Positions 1-7,773 are shown, counted from the first letter of the stretch. The stretch is 48,697 nt of DNA from Rhizobium sullae (GCF_900169785.1 NZ_FWER01000047.1:69384-118080), one strand, 5' to 3'. Numbers and translations: made by a program. Notes: a model not told the origin generated them from the letters alone.

Positions 1-739
1 TATTGCCGGTGCCGGTCTTGTCGCCCACCTTCCAGCTTCCCGGCAGACCGGCGCGGAGGCGCGCGCCGCCGGTGGTGTTTGCCATCATCCACCCTATCAG
101 CGTGTTGCGCGAGGGCTCGGACAGCACTGAGCCGAGCGCAACATTGCCGAGCGTGTCCAGCATCGCATCTGGCGTCGTTGTGTCGCGCGGATCGTCCTTC
201 TTGCCTTCGTTCAACGCCGTCTCCCAGCGGTCGAGGCGTGTCGAGCGGTCGCCAATCGAGCGCAGCCATTTGGTTAGCGCCTCCGGGCCGCCGAAGCTTT
301 CGAGCAGCAGGTTGCCGGCGGTGTTGTCGCTAAGCGTAATCGCCGCCTTGCAGAGTTCGGCAACGCTCATCCCCTCACCGCCGACGTGTTTTTCCGTTTC
401 CGGCGAATAGGAGACGAGCTTGCTCTCATGATAGATCACGCGGCGCTCAAGATTTTCCTCGCCCTTGTCGACGCGCGAGAGCACCATGGCCGAGGCAAGC
501 ACCTTGAAGGTGCTGCACATCGGGAAGCGCTCGGTTTCGCGATAGCCGAGCGTGACCTTCGTCTCGGTGTCGATGACCGAAACGCCGAGCCGGCCGCCGG
601 TGCGCTTTTCAAGCTCCGCCAACCGGCGCTCAATGTCGTCGTCCGTTCCGGAGGCGCGGGCGAAAGGGGCAAGGGAAAGTGCGGGAAAAAGCATCGCCGT
701 CTTCAAGATCAGGCGGCGATGGATTGAAAAGTCATTCAT
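1..739 (-). CDS. Class A beta-lactamase, 3' end cut by window edge
   Basis: Periplasmic serine beta-lactamase that would hydrolyse beta-lactam antibiotics. Reading leftward from the ATG at 739, the frame stays open to the window edge (246 codons seen). Residues 1-29 are a signal sequence with basic residues (IHRR) before a hydrophobic stretch. The class A signatures appear in order: CSTFK near residue 76 (acyl-enzyme serine), SDN near 135, a WETALNE segment holding the deacylation glutamate, and KTGTG just before the edge. The 739 start has GGAG seven bases upstream. It lies 77 bp downstream of dmeF on the same strand, so readthrough is possible. Only the last part of the protein is missing. 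Chromosomal class A enzymes are common in rhizobia; the spectrum cannot be judged from the sequence. Confidence 0.93.
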   Translation of the reverse strand, partial: MNDFSIHRRLILKTAMLFPALSLAPFARASGTDDDIERRLAELEKRTGGRLGVSVIDTETKVTLGYRETERFPMCSTFKVLASAMVLSRVDKGEENLERRVIYHESKLVSYSPETEKHVGGEGMSVAELCKAAITLSDNTAGNLLLESFGGPEALTKWLRSIGDRSTRLDRWETALNEGKKDDPRDTTTPDAMLDTLGNVALGSVLSEPSRNTLIGWMMANTTGGARLRAGLPGSWKVGDKTGTGN

Positions 740-816
740 GAAATCACTCCGGCTGAACCAACAGACAAAGAGCTAAGCCGCGATTGTGGCGCCTTGCCGT
801 CACGTTTGCGGCTTCA

Positions 817-1779
817 TCAAGCCGCCTGTCGTTGCGTGACCTCGACGGTTACATGCGACAGCTCGTACAGCGCTTCGAGCTTCGCCTTGTAGAAGGCGGG
901 CTCGCGCGGCTCGGACGTCGCGACGGCAACGATCGCGGCGTGATGGCCCGGGCCGACCTGCCAGACGTGCAGGTCGGTGATGCGGTCACTGCCGGTTTCG
1001 ATCACTTTGCGGATTTCGCCGGGCAGTTCTTCTCCATCGGCAATCGCATCCAATAATACGCGGCCGGAAGACTTCATCAGACCCCAGGACCATTGCGCGA
1101 TGATGAGGCCGCCGGCGATGCCCATCAGCGGATCGAGCCAGAGCCAGCCGTAAAGGCTGCCGAAGGAAAGGGCCGCAATTGCGAGCACCGAGGTCAGCGC
1201 ATCGGCAAGGACGTGCGTGTAGGCGGCGCGCATATTGTTGTCGGTGGTCCCGCCGGCGTGGGCGTGGTCGCCGTGATCAGCATGCGCATGGTCGCCGTGG
1301 CGATGATGGTGGCCACGCCCGTGATGATGGTTGTCGTCATTGAGCAGCCAGGCGCTGACGAGATTGACGGCAAGGCCGATGACGGCGACGCCGATCGCCT
1401 GGGCGAAGCTGATCGGCACCGGATTGACGATGCGCAGGACGCTTTCCCAAGCCATTAGCAGCGCGATCATCGCGAGAATGATGGCGCTTGCGAAACCCGC
1501 CAGGTCGCCGAGCTTGCCGGTGCCGAAGGTAAAGCGCGGATTGCGGGCCTCTTTGCGGGCATAGAGATAGGCGACGGCGGAGATCAAAAGCGCACTTGCA
1601 TGCGTCGACATATGCCAGCCGTCGGCGACGAGCGCCATGGAGCCGAAAATTGTGCCAGCGCTGATTTCCACAACCATCATCACCGCCGTCAGCACGATCA
1701 CGAACCAGACGCGGCGCTCGTTGCGCTCGTGGTCGACGCCCAGGAAGACATGGTCATGTTCCAGCGTTTGTGTGCTCAT
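817..1779 (-). CDS. dmeF: Cation diffusion facilitator, Co/Ni efflux (DmeF)
   Basis: Inner-membrane proton-coupled exporter of the CDF family, 320 aa. Six hydrophobic segments are visible. The metal-site motifs are D-G-W-H-M-S-T-H in the second helix region and HVLAD (HxxxD) in the fifth. A histidine/aspartate-rich cytoplasmic loop (about residues 145-176, many HH and HAHADH groups) sits between helices 4 and 5, as in DmeF. The C-terminal cytoplasmic domain carries ITDLHVWQVGPGHHA, a usual CDF dimer-domain motif. It starts 20 bp after dmeR on the same strand, so the two form an operon. In Rhizobium leguminosarum DmeRF exports cobalt and nickel, and the same role is inferred here. Zinc cannot be excluded from sequence. 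Confidence 0.93.
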   Translation of the reverse strand: MSTQTLEHDHVFLGVDHERNERRVWFVIVLTAVMMVVEISAGTIFGSMALVADGWHMSTHASALLISAVAYLYARKEARNPRFTFGTGKLGDLAGFASAIILAMIALLMAWESVLRIVNPVPISFAQAIGVAVIGLAVNLVSAWLLNDDNHHHGRGHHHRHGDHAHADHGDHAHAGGTTDNNMRAAYTHVLADALTSVLAIAALSFGSLYGWLWLDPLMGIAGGLIIAQWSWGLMKSSGRVLLDAIADGEELPGEIRKVIETGSDRITDLHVWQVGPGHHAAIVAVATSEPREPAFYKAKLEALYELSHVTVEVTQRQAA

Positions 1780-1799
1780 CGCGCGCTCCTTCGATGTCG

Positions 1800-2072
1800 T
1801 CAGCGGATGTAGGTCCGCAGTACTTGCGAAATTTCCTCGACCGCCTCGGCGCGAGCCTTCTCGTCGGCCGCGTGCAACACGTGCTCGTGCAGGTGATCTT
1901 CCAGCACCTCGCCGGTCAGCCCGTTCAGCGCGCCGCGGATGGAGGCCAGCAGTTGCAGGATATCGCCGCAGGGACGTTCCGCCTCCAGCGCGCGCTCGAC
2001 GGCCTCAAGCTGGCCCTTGAGGCGGCTGACCCGGGCGATGAGCTTTTTCTTCTGTCGGATGGTGTGGGACAT
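1800..2072 (-). CDS. dmeR: RcnR/CsoR-family Ni/Co-responsive repressor (DmeR)
   Basis: Small all-helical cytoplasmic repressor (90 aa) of the CsoR/RcnR family. The residues known as RcnR ligands are all present at the RcnR positions: His3, Cys35, His60 and His64, with Glu63 as well. This points to Ni/Co sensing rather than Cu(I) sensing, where CsoR uses C-H-C. The N-terminal RQKKKLIARVSRLKGQLEAVERALE helix is the usual family start. It is the first gene of dmeR-dmeF and probably represses the operon, including itself, through the G-tract palindrome just upstream. The ATG at 2072 is the only sensible start because it supplies His3. Confidence 0.94.
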   Translation of the reverse strand: MSHTIRQKKKLIARVSRLKGQLEAVERALEAERPCGDILQLLASIRGALNGLTGEVLEDHLHEHVLHAADEKARAEAVEEISQVLRTYIR

Positions 2073-2086
2073 GAGGGGCCGTTTGT

Positions 2087-2110
2087 TAATATAGGGGGGT
2101 ATGGTATATT
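2087..2110. promoter_or_regulatory. Probable DmeR operator (G-tract flanked by AT inverted repeat)
   Basis: About 15 bp upstream of the dmeR ATG is a run of six G flanked by AT-rich arms. AATATA lies on the left and TATGGTATATT on the right. On the coding strand this reads as a TATACC-type half site, a CCCCCC core and a TATATT arm. RcnR-family operators have a G/C tract between inverted AT-rich arms, and the R. leguminosarum dmeR site, as I remember it, has the same form. Confidence 0.75.
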
Positions 2111-2399
2111 CAATGATTGAGAAAGGGAAGTGCGAAACTGGCTGCGACGCCGCAACATTCCCCCTTCTCCCCTCGAAGAGAAGGGGCCTGAAAGGTCGGA
2201 TGAGGGGGACGGTGCGGCATCGTCTTTGCTTGCTGCCAGACGTTCGCTCCTTCGTTGTTCCCCCCTCATTGACCTTCGGACATCAACCGGGATCGCGCCA
2301 CGGGTCTCGACCCGCCCTTCGGACCCCGGCTGGGAAGAAGCGAGAAGCCGCCGGAACGCTACAACGTCATCGCGCCCGCCATCTTGGTGAACACCTGCA
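2111..2399. other. Gene-free stretch upstream of dmeR
   Basis: About 290 bp with no supported gene. It holds one copy of the dispersed CTCATCC / GAGAAGGGG palindromic element (2155-2212, listed separately). The rest shows no motif I recognise. The open frames here are short, overlap in several frames and have no ribosome binding site. Confidence 0.6.
2155..2212. repeat. Dispersed rhizobial palindromic intergenic element, copy 1
   Basis: Contains CCCCTTCTC paired with GAGAAGGGG around TCGAA, followed by GGTCGGATGAGGGGG. The same building blocks (CCTCATCCGACC, GGGCCACC, TTCTCCCC, GGGGAGAA) recur at 6163, 14734, 16577, 31351, 31441 and 33856. They resemble the RIME-type mosaic elements described in Rhizobiaceae. 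The name is from memory and not checked. Confidence 0.75.
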
Positions 2400-2939
2400 C
2401 GGGCTTCCAGCCGCAGCGTGCCGGGCTTCGCGGCTCAGCCATTGCAGCGCTTCAAGACGTCTCTTCTCCGGTTTCAGCGCGTCGGGCGACGCCGATAGGC
2501 GTGGTTGCTGGCGACGCGCGGTTGGAAAACACGTCGTGCTCGAGGTCCGTAAAACGCAGCTCGGTCCTGACCACGATCTTCACCGGCCGCGCGTTCTTCG
2601 GTCTGGCTTCAGCGGATAGAAAAAAATACTCATAGCGCCGGTCCAGCTTTGCCGTGAAATCGTCCCAGACGAAGCTCTGCACCGGTGATCGCAGGTGGTG
2701 ACGACGGTCTTCTCTTCGGCTTCGGGATGACGCTTGCGAAGATGCCATAGACGAAATAGCGCTGGTTTTCCGTCGGGTCGTAGCGCTCAGCCGCGAAACC
2801 CAAGGGGCCTTTCGTATCGGCATTGACACCGGTGACCGCGAAAATGCGATCCTTGCACCTCCTCGGACACGAACGCATGATGCCCCTCCGTAAAAGCGTT
2901 CGTCTGGAATTGCCGAATTTCCAGATAAAGCTGCAGCAT
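2400..2939 (-). pseudogene. Frameshifted relic, probably phospholipase D-like protein
   Basis: Three minus-strand frames together spell a continuous degraded protein. It begins MLQLYLEIRQFQTNAFTEG at 2939 and moves frame to RIFAVTGVNADTKGPLGF. It shifts again to SFVWDDFTAKLDRRYEYFF, then VKIVVRTELRFTDLEHDVF. Two more frames carry VASNHAYRRR and LKPEKRRLEALQWLSRE before it fades near 2400. At least three frameshifts are needed, and the C-terminal catalytic part (HKD motifs) is absent. Phrases such as WDDFT, EHDVFFNRG and QWLSRGL are ones I associate with the N-terminal half of bacterial phospholipase D-like proteins, so the family call is from memory. That it is a broken gene is clear from the frame changes. 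Confidence 0.6.
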
Positions 2940-3174
2940 CACGTTACACAACTTAATTGACCGTATTGATGGATGATGACAGCCCATTGACAAACGGCGC
3001 GTTCTGGAGAATCTATCGCGCATGATCGAGAACGCGCACATCACCAGCACGTATTTTTGGCTGTACCTGTAAAGGGCGGCCGGACAGATCATTTTGTCAA
3101 CAAGCCGCCGTCAGGCGGCTTTGTTGTATTGGCAGCGTCCTGACGGCAGAACACCAAGCAAGGACGCCAAGGCC
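2940..3174. other. Gene-free stretch between relic and GNAT gene
   Basis: AT-richer than its surroundings. A plus-strand fragment from 3021 reads MIENAHITSTYFWLYL before a stop. It has no context that lets me name it and may be another relic. The only structured element is the hairpin at 3102-3121. Confidence 0.45.
3102..3128 (+). terminator. Terminator-like hairpin with short T-rich tail
   Basis: AAGCCGCC and GGCGGCTT form a perfect 8-bp stem around GTCA, followed by TGTTGT on the plus strand. No intact plus-strand gene precedes it. It may have ended a now-lost gene, or it may lie in the GNAT leader. Confidence 0.5.
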
Positions 3175-3669
3175 ATGATTGCAACCGAAGACAGCGAAAT
3201 TTCATTGCTCCGACCACCGGTAGTGACGATCCGCACGGCAAAACCACGGGACCTGCCGGCGCTCAACGAGATGATCGCCCTACTTGCCGCCCATCACGGC
3301 GACGCGGCCGCCGCCACGCCCGAGCAGCTGGAGCGCGATCTCTTCGGCCCGGTTCCGTGGATCACGGCGCTGGTGGCCGAAACCGATGAAGAGTTGATCG
3401 GTTACGCCATCCTCGTGCCGCTCTACAGGGCGCAGGAAGGCAAGCGCGGCATGGACCTGCACCACCTCTTCGTGCGCGACGGCCATCGTGGCCACGGCAT
3501 CGGCCAGCACCTCGTCAACCGCGCCCGGGAAACCGCGAAGGCTGCCGGCTGCGATTACCTCTCGGTCAGTGCTGCGACCGGCAACATCCAGGCGCACCGT
3601 TTCTACCAGCATATGGACTTCACCCCTCGTCCGGTCACGGGCATGCGCTATATGCAGGCGCTGGCATGA
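3175..3669 (+). CDS. GNAT family N-acetyltransferase
   Basis: Cytoplasmic acetyl-CoA-dependent acetyltransferase, 164 aa from the ATG at 3175, which has AAGGA about ten bases upstream. An in-frame TTG at 3094 would add 27 residues with no GNAT character. The fold is visible as VTIRTAKPRDLPALNEMIALLAAHH (beta1-alpha1), a central LHHLFVRDGHRGHGIGQHLVNRA with the R/Q-x-x-G-x-G acetyl-CoA loop, and ISVSAATGNIQAHRFYQHMDFTP at the end. The HxHxxxHHL and small-amine style resembles diamine or aminoglycoside-like GNATs, but the substrate is unknown. It is followed 34 bp later by a DJ-1/PfpI gene on the same strand, so the two may be co-transcribed. Confidence 0.88.
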   Translation: MIATEDSEISLLRPPVVTIRTAKPRDLPALNEMIALLAAHHGDAAAATPEQLERDLFGPVPWITALVAETDEELIGYAILVPLYRAQEGKRGMDLHHLFVRDGHRGHGIGQHLVNRARETAKAAGCDYLSVSAATGNIQAHRFYQHMDFTPRPVTGMRYMQALA

Positions 3670-3703
3670 GCGCCCGCCGCTCCAACGGACGAGGGAGAGA
3701 CAT

Positions 3704-4282
3704 ATGACACGGCTTGCTGTGGTTCTGACGGAAGCTTTCGCGGATTGGGAAGTCGGACAGCTGACGGCTTCCGCCCGCACCGAATTCGGCTTCGACGTGG
3801 TGACGGCGGCGCCGGGCGGTGCGGAGGTGCGTTCCATGGGCGGCCTGCGCGTGACGCCCGATACGGCGGCCGAAGCGCTCGGGGCCGGGGCTTTCGACGG
3901 GCTCGTGCTGTGCGGCGGGATGATCTGGGAGACCGAAAAGGCGCCGGATCTGAAGCCCGTCATCGACGATTTCATGGCCCGCGGCAAACTGGTCGCGGGG
4001 ATCTGCGGCGCGACGTTGGCGCTCGCCAAGGCGGGCGCGCTGAACAATGCCGCGCATACGAGCAACGCCCTGCGTTTTATTGCCGACCTCCCCGGCTATT
4101 CCGGACATCGACATTACAAGGACGTGCCGGCCGCGGTGCGCGACGGAATGCTGGTCACCGCTCCGGGCTCGGCGCCCACCACCTTCGCCGCCGAAATCTA
4201 CCGGGCGCTCGACTTCCGCAACGAGGATCTCGACCAGTATCTCCTGATGTTCGGCGCGGAGCACCAGCCGAAGGCGGCGTGA
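3704..4282 (+). CDS. DJ-1/PfpI family protein (GATase1-like)
   Basis: 192-aa protein of the type 1 glutamine amidotransferase-like DJ-1/ThiJ/PfpI superfamily. The nucleophile-elbow cysteine is in AGICGATLALAKAG, with an upstream GLVLCGGMIWE strand and an HTSNALRF segment after it. It starts at an ATG in the AGGGAGAGACAT context, 34 bp after the GNAT gene. Family members include chaperones, deglycases and proteases; nothing here decides between them. The gene ends 3 bp from the convergent hicB-like stop codon, leaving no terminator space. Confidence 0.85.
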   Translation: MTRLAVVLTEAFADWEVGQLTASARTEFGFDVVTAAPGGAEVRSMGGLRVTPDTAAEALGAGAFDGLVLCGGMIWETEKAPDLKPVIDDFMARGKLVAGICGATLALAKAGALNNAAHTSNALRFIADLPGYSGHRHYKDVPAAVRDGMLVTAPGSAPTTFAAEIYRALDFRNEDLDQYLLMFGAEHQPKAA

Positions 4283-4285
4283 GGC

Positions 4286-4504
4286 TCAGGCGGCCGGCTC
4301 TCCAGCCGCTCTCGACAGTGTCTCTTCCGCCCATTGGTTGAGGCTCTTGCCGGCTAGCTCCGCCGCCTTGGCCGCACGTGCATGGACTTCTGGGTCGACA
4401 CGGAACATCATCTTGCCCGAATAGGACCTATGCGGTTCCTTGCCCAGCTTGACCGGCCGTTCATACCGGCGAGATATGCGGATGCTATCACTTTTTGCAA
4501 GCAT
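4286..4504 (-). CDS. HicB-like antitoxin C-terminal (RHH) protein, solitary
   Basis: 72-aa protein whose last two thirds, SYSGKMMFRVDPEVHARAAKAAELAGKSLNQWAEETL, match the DNA-binding ribbon-helix-helix end of HicB antitoxins. The usual N-terminal RNase-H-like toxin-binding half of HicB (about 60 residues) is missing, and no HicA toxin is next to it. Its ATG overlaps the stop codon of the diheme cytochrome gene by one base (TAATG), so it would be translated by coupling. It may be a remnant of a lost toxin-antitoxin module or a small repurposed repressor. Membership is convincing; activity is unknown. Confidence 0.75.
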   Translation of the reverse strand: MLAKSDSIRISRRYERPVKLGKEPHRSYSGKMMFRVDPEVHARAAKAAELAGKSLNQWAEETLSRAAGEPAA

Positions 4505-5418
4505 TACCGGCTCGGCGCCGCCTTCAAATACGCAGCGATGGCTTCGAGGTCGCTTTTCGGCAGATGCGCGAGGCTCCGCTGGACCTCAGCCATCGACCCG
4601 CCAACCGTGTCGAAGTCCGGAGTGAAGCCGGTTTCGAGGTAGTTGGCGATGTCGGACTCGCTCCAGGAGCCGACGTCTTTCCCTGCCGGGGTGATATTCG
4701 GGATGCGGCCCCGGCCCTCCGGGTTGGGGGCGCCTGCAAGCCACATGTCCGGCTCGAAGCCGCCAAGTGTGTTGCGCGGCGTATGGCATTCGCCGCAATG
4801 GCCCGGGCCTTCAACGAGATATTGGCCGCGCTTCAGCTTGTCATCGGCGTTGGCGAGCACAATTCGGGGCGCGTCGTTGAAATAAAGGAACTTCCAGCCG
4901 CCGAGTGCAAGCCGGATATCATAAGGGAACGGCAGTTGGTGCGGCGGTGCGACATTGCCGCTTTTGGGCAACGTCTTGATGTAACCGAAAAGGTCGTTGA
5001 CGTCCTTGTCGCTCATGCGCGCATAGGAGCCGTAGGGGAAGGACGGATAGAGGTGCTGGCCACCGGGGGCGATGCCGCGCTTCATGGCATTGCCGAATTC
5101 GGCGAGCGTCCAAGAACCGATGCCGGCCTTCTCGTCCGGCGAGATATTCGGAACGTGGAAAGTGCCAAAGGGGCTTTTCAGCGCAAGCCCGCCGGACAGC
5201 GTCAGCTTGGCGTCGCCTTGGGAACCCGGCGCGGCGTGACAGCCAACGCAGCCGCCGGCCCAGAAGACCGTCTCGCCGTTCTTCACATCCGGCTGTCCGA
5301 GAGCGGCCCAATGACTTTCCGGCAAAGGGTTCGGCGCCGTGACGAAATAGAAGGCCGCACCGCCGAGGACGACGACGCCGACGAGACAGAGCACAAACCG
5401 GATGAATCTGCGGACCAT
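4504..5418 (-). CDS. Membrane-anchored diheme cytochrome c
   Basis: 304-aa periplasmic electron carrier anchored by an N-terminal helix (residues about 5-27). It has two covalent heme sites: CVGCH near residue 57 and CGECH near residue 205, each with a downstream distal Met region. The pattern SPFGTFHVPNISPDEKAGIGSWTLAEFGNAMKRG followed by YPSFPYGSYARMSDKDVNDLFGYIKTLP matches cytochrome subunits of membrane dehydrogenases (alcohol or gluconate dehydrogenase type). No dehydrogenase subunit is adjacent. It lies about 100 bp downstream of the cytochrome c-prime-like gene and overlaps hicB. The three genes probably form a minus-strand operon. Confidence 0.92.
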   Translation of the reverse strand: MVRRFIRFVLCLVGVVVLGGAAFYFVTAPNPLPESHWAALGQPDVKNGETVFWAGGCVGCHAAPGSQGDAKLTLSGGLALKSPFGTFHVPNISPDEKAGIGSWTLAEFGNAMKRGIAPGGQHLYPSFPYGSYARMSDKDVNDLFGYIKTLPKSGNVAPPHQLPFPYDIRLALGGWKFLYFNDAPRIVLANADDKLKRGQYLVEGPGHCGECHTPRNTLGGFEPDMWLAGAPNPEGRGRIPNITPAGKDVGSWSESDIANYLETGFTPDFDTVGGSMAEVQRSLAHLPKSDLEAIAAYLKAAPSR

Positions 5419-5520
5419 GCCGCTCCCCTTTTCAGCGACTGCAACGGCCTAAGATAAACCGGTCCGCACCTGCGGCAAGGCAGGCGCGGCCGGCGGATCG
5501 GATTAGGGACGGCCTGTGGC

Positions 5521-5964
5521 TCAATCCGTCTTTATGCGGTAATTCTCATGACAGCCGCCGCAATTGGCGCCGAGCGTCTTCAGCGCGCCGCCGACGCCGG
5601 CGGCATCGGCCGGCAGCTGGGCGAGAATCTTATCGGCATCGCTACCAAGCTTTGCGGCGCGTGCCTTGAAGTCATCCATTTTCTCCCAGATCTTCGGGCT
5701 CGCCGCCTTGTCGCCGGTTTCCGTGCCCGGCTTGAACTGGTCGGGGAAGACCTTGGCTGTCTCGGAGATCGTCGTCAGCGCTGCCTTCACCACCTCGGCA
5801 TCATAGGGTTTTTCGCCCTTGGCGATTGCCGTCATGGCGCCGGCGGAGCCGCCGACCTTCTTCATCAACGCCGAGCGCGATTCGTGCGTGCCTTCCTGCG
5901 CAAGAACCGACGTCACCCCCATGCCGGCGACGAGCACAGCCGCCGCAATTGCTTTGAATTTCAT
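5521..5964 (-). CDS. Cytochrome c-prime-like (class II) protein
   Basis: 147-aa periplasmic protein. The signal peptide MKFKAIAAAVLVAGMGVTSVLA is probably cut before Q23. The rest is a four-helix bundle with one heme site, CGGCH, near the C-terminus, as in cytochrome c-prime and c556. The conserved KVGGSAGAMTAIAKGEKPYD and FPDQFKPGTETGDKAASPKIW segments are usual for the family. In this family the heme iron can be five-coordinate and bind NO or CO. Whether this one does cannot be read from the sequence. It is first in the presumed operon with the diheme cytochrome, which suggests an electron-transfer pair. Confidence 0.9.
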   Translation of the reverse strand: MKFKAIAAAVLVAGMGVTSVLAQEGTHESRSALMKKVGGSAGAMTAIAKGEKPYDAEVVKAALTTISETAKVFPDQFKPGTETGDKAASPKIWEKMDDFKARAAKLGSDADKILAQLPADAAGVGGALKTLGANCGGCHENYRIKTD

Positions 5965-6301
5965 AGATCAACTCCTCTTCGATACCGAGGTCTTTCGAAG
6001 ACCGGCACCAGACATTCGCGGCCGCATGATGGCAAATTTATACAGGGCGAGAAGTAACAAGTGGGTGATATGACAAGGAATTCAAAATGGTAAAGCGGGC
6101 GCATGGCTTATCCCTCACCAACGAAATCCAAGCTTGGCCGGAGGCCAAGGACAAGATTTCATATCCTCTCCCACAGCGGGGGAGGAAGGGACGCCGAACG
6201 CGCCGCACGTTCCTCTCCCCTTATGGGAGAGGAAGCAATTTCAACATTTAGCCGCAAGCCAAGTGTTAGAAATTGCAGGTGAAGGGATCTGTCGGCAAGC
6301 C
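5965..6301. other. Intergenic stretch between cytochrome and LysE genes
   Basis: 337 bp without a supported gene. It contains the upstream region of the cytochrome operon (right of 5965) and the palindromic element copy at 6163-6234. No promoter could be assigned with confidence. Confidence 0.6.
6163..6234. repeat. Dispersed palindromic intergenic element, copy 2 (divergent)
   Basis: CCTCTCCCACAGCGGGGGAGG followed 20-25 bases later by TCCTCTCCCCTTATGGGAGAGGA: two adjacent hairpins of the TCTCCC/GGGAGA type. It is more diverged than the other copies, lacking the CTCATCC end. Confidence 0.6.
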
Positions 6302-6940
6302 TCAGGCCGCCATCTTCCACCCGTGCCAGGCCGTCAGCAGCGAAACGGCGATCAGCAGCGCCCCGGCGGCGCGGCCGACGACGATGGTGGCGCCGGGATT
6401 GGAGATCAGCAGCGTGCGGCTTCGCGAGGCGGTGAGTGCCACTGCGCCGTAGATCGCGAACTGGGTGGCGAGCGTCATGGTGCCCATGATCAGCCCCTGA
6501 AGCCAGATCGGTCCGTAGACGGGTTTGAGGAACTGCGGATAGACGGCGAGCATGAAGAGATAGGCCTTCGGGTTGATAAGGCAGGTGATGGCGCCCTGCC
6601 GGAAAGCGCGCCAGCCGGAGCGTACGCTCCCCTCCCCGACTGTATCCACCGTGATCGAGCTGCGGATCAGGGTGAAGCCGATCCAGATCATGTAGGCGGC
6701 GCCCAGGAAAAGCAGCGGGTTGAAGAGCGAGGGCAGCAGGCTCGCGAGGATGCCGACGCCGACCGCTCCGTAAATCGAATGCACCGCGCCGCCGGCCATG
6801 ATGCCGGCCGTTGCCGCCATGCCGCGGCTGCGGCCGCCGGTCAGGGAATTCGCGAGCACGAAGAGCATGTCCATGCCCGGCACGATGATGATGCCGAAGA
6901 GAAGGGTGAAGTAGAGCCAGAGGTTTTCCGTGTAAGTCAT
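6302..6940 (-). CDS. LysE/RhtB family amino-acid exporter
   Basis: 212-aa inner-membrane exporter with about six hydrophobic segments. The N-terminal LWLYFTLLFGIIIVPGMDMLFVLANSLTGGRSRG is the LysE signature (PGPD/PGMD followed by a G-rich turn), and CLINPKAYLFMLAVYPQF is the conserved NPK motif. The ATG at 6940 is preferred over the TTG at 6997, which adds a basic, non-membrane stretch. It is divergent from the YafY-like regulator at 7072. The shared intergenic region holds a perfect inverted repeat, so local control is likely. Substrate unknown. Confidence 0.9.
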   Translation of the reverse strand: MTYTENLWLYFTLLFGIIIVPGMDMLFVLANSLTGGRSRGMAATAGIMAGGAVHSIYGAVGVGILASLLPSLFNPLLFLGAAYMIWIGFTLIRSSITVDTVGEGSVRSGWRAFRQGAITCLINPKAYLFMLAVYPQFLKPVYGPIWLQGLIMGTMTLATQFAIYGAVALTASRSRTLLISNPGATIVVGRAAGALLIAVSLLTAWHGWKMAA

Positions 6941-7028
6941 GTCAGTTGTCTGCCTTCGAGCTGGCGGCCGTTTTTTGCGGACCGCCTTGGATTTCAATAG
7001 GATTTGCAGGTGCTATACCGAAACACAA

Positions 7029-7046
7029 CTGACAGTGTATTGTCAG
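7029..7046. promoter_or_regulatory. Inverted repeat, probable operator
   Basis: CTGACA-GTGTAT-TGTCAG is a perfect 6+6 inverted repeat with a 6-bp spacer, 26 bp before the regulator start and 89 bp before the divergent LysE start. The position fits autoregulation by the YafY-family protein. Confidence 0.65.
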
Positions 7047-7071
7047 GAGCCTTGGAGGAGACCGGCAAAAA

Positions 7072-7773
7072 ATGCGCAAGGCGTCACGCCTTTTCGAGAT
7101 CATCCAGATCCTGCGGCTGGCGAAGAAGCCGGTGACGGCGCAGGCGATGGCGGACGCGCTGGAAGTGACCATGCGCTCCATCTATCGCGATATCGCCGCA
7201 CTGCAGGCGATGCGCGTGCCGATCGAGGGCGGGCGCGGCATCGGCTATATCATGCGCCCGGGCTTCGACCTGCCGCCGCTGATGTTTTCGATCGAGGAGA
7301 TGGAGGCGATCGTGCTGTCGCTGGCGCTCTTGGAGCGCACCGGCGACGCGGAGCTGAAGCTTGCGGCCAAGCGCGTGAACCACAAGATCGCCAGCGCGGT
7401 GCCGGGGCCGCTCCGCCAGGCGATGGAAAACAAAGCGCTCTTTGCCTGGGGCACCGTCGCGCCGCCGCCTGCCGGCTTCGATCTCGGTATGGTGCGCCGA
7501 GCGATCCGCGACGAGCAGAAGCTGGCACTTCACTACCGCGACGAACTGGGACGCGCCACCGAGCGCACCATCCGCCCGATCGCGCTGATCTACTATTCGC
7601 ACTATGCCAACATCGTCGGCTGGTGCGAACTGCGCCAGGCGATCCGCAATTTCCGCAGCGACCGCGTCGAGCATTGCGAAACGGCAAACGCCTTCTTCCG
7701 GGGGGAAGGCGACGGGCTGCGGGAAGAATGGATGAACGGCTGGGCGGAAAGGCCGTTTGCCGCCTCGTCCTAA
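7072..7773 (+). CDS. YafY-type HTH-WYL transcriptional regulator
   Basis: 233-aa regulator. Residues 1-60 form a winged helix (RLFEIIQILRLAKKPVTAQAMADALEVTMRSIYRDIAALQAMRVPIEGGRGIGY, the HTH_11 form). The rest is a WYL-type ligand domain with MFSIEEMEAIVLSL at its start. The IALIYYSHYANIVGWCELRQAIRNFRSDRV stretch holds the position of the W-Y-L signature, here in altered form (VGWCELR). The ATG has GGAGGAGA upstream. It is divergent from a LysE exporter with an operator-like repeat between them. WYL proteins sense small ligands; the ligand here is unknown. Confidence 0.9.
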   Translation: MRKASRLFEIIQILRLAKKPVTAQAMADALEVTMRSIYRDIAALQAMRVPIEGGRGIGYIMRPGFDLPPLMFSIEEMEAIVLSLALLERTGDAELKLAAKRVNHKIASAVPGPLRQAMENKALFAWGTVAPPPAGFDLGMVRRAIRDEQKLALHYRDELGRATERTIRPIALIYYSHYANIVGWCELRQAIRNFRSDRVEHCETANAFFRGEGDGLREEWMNGWAERPFAASS

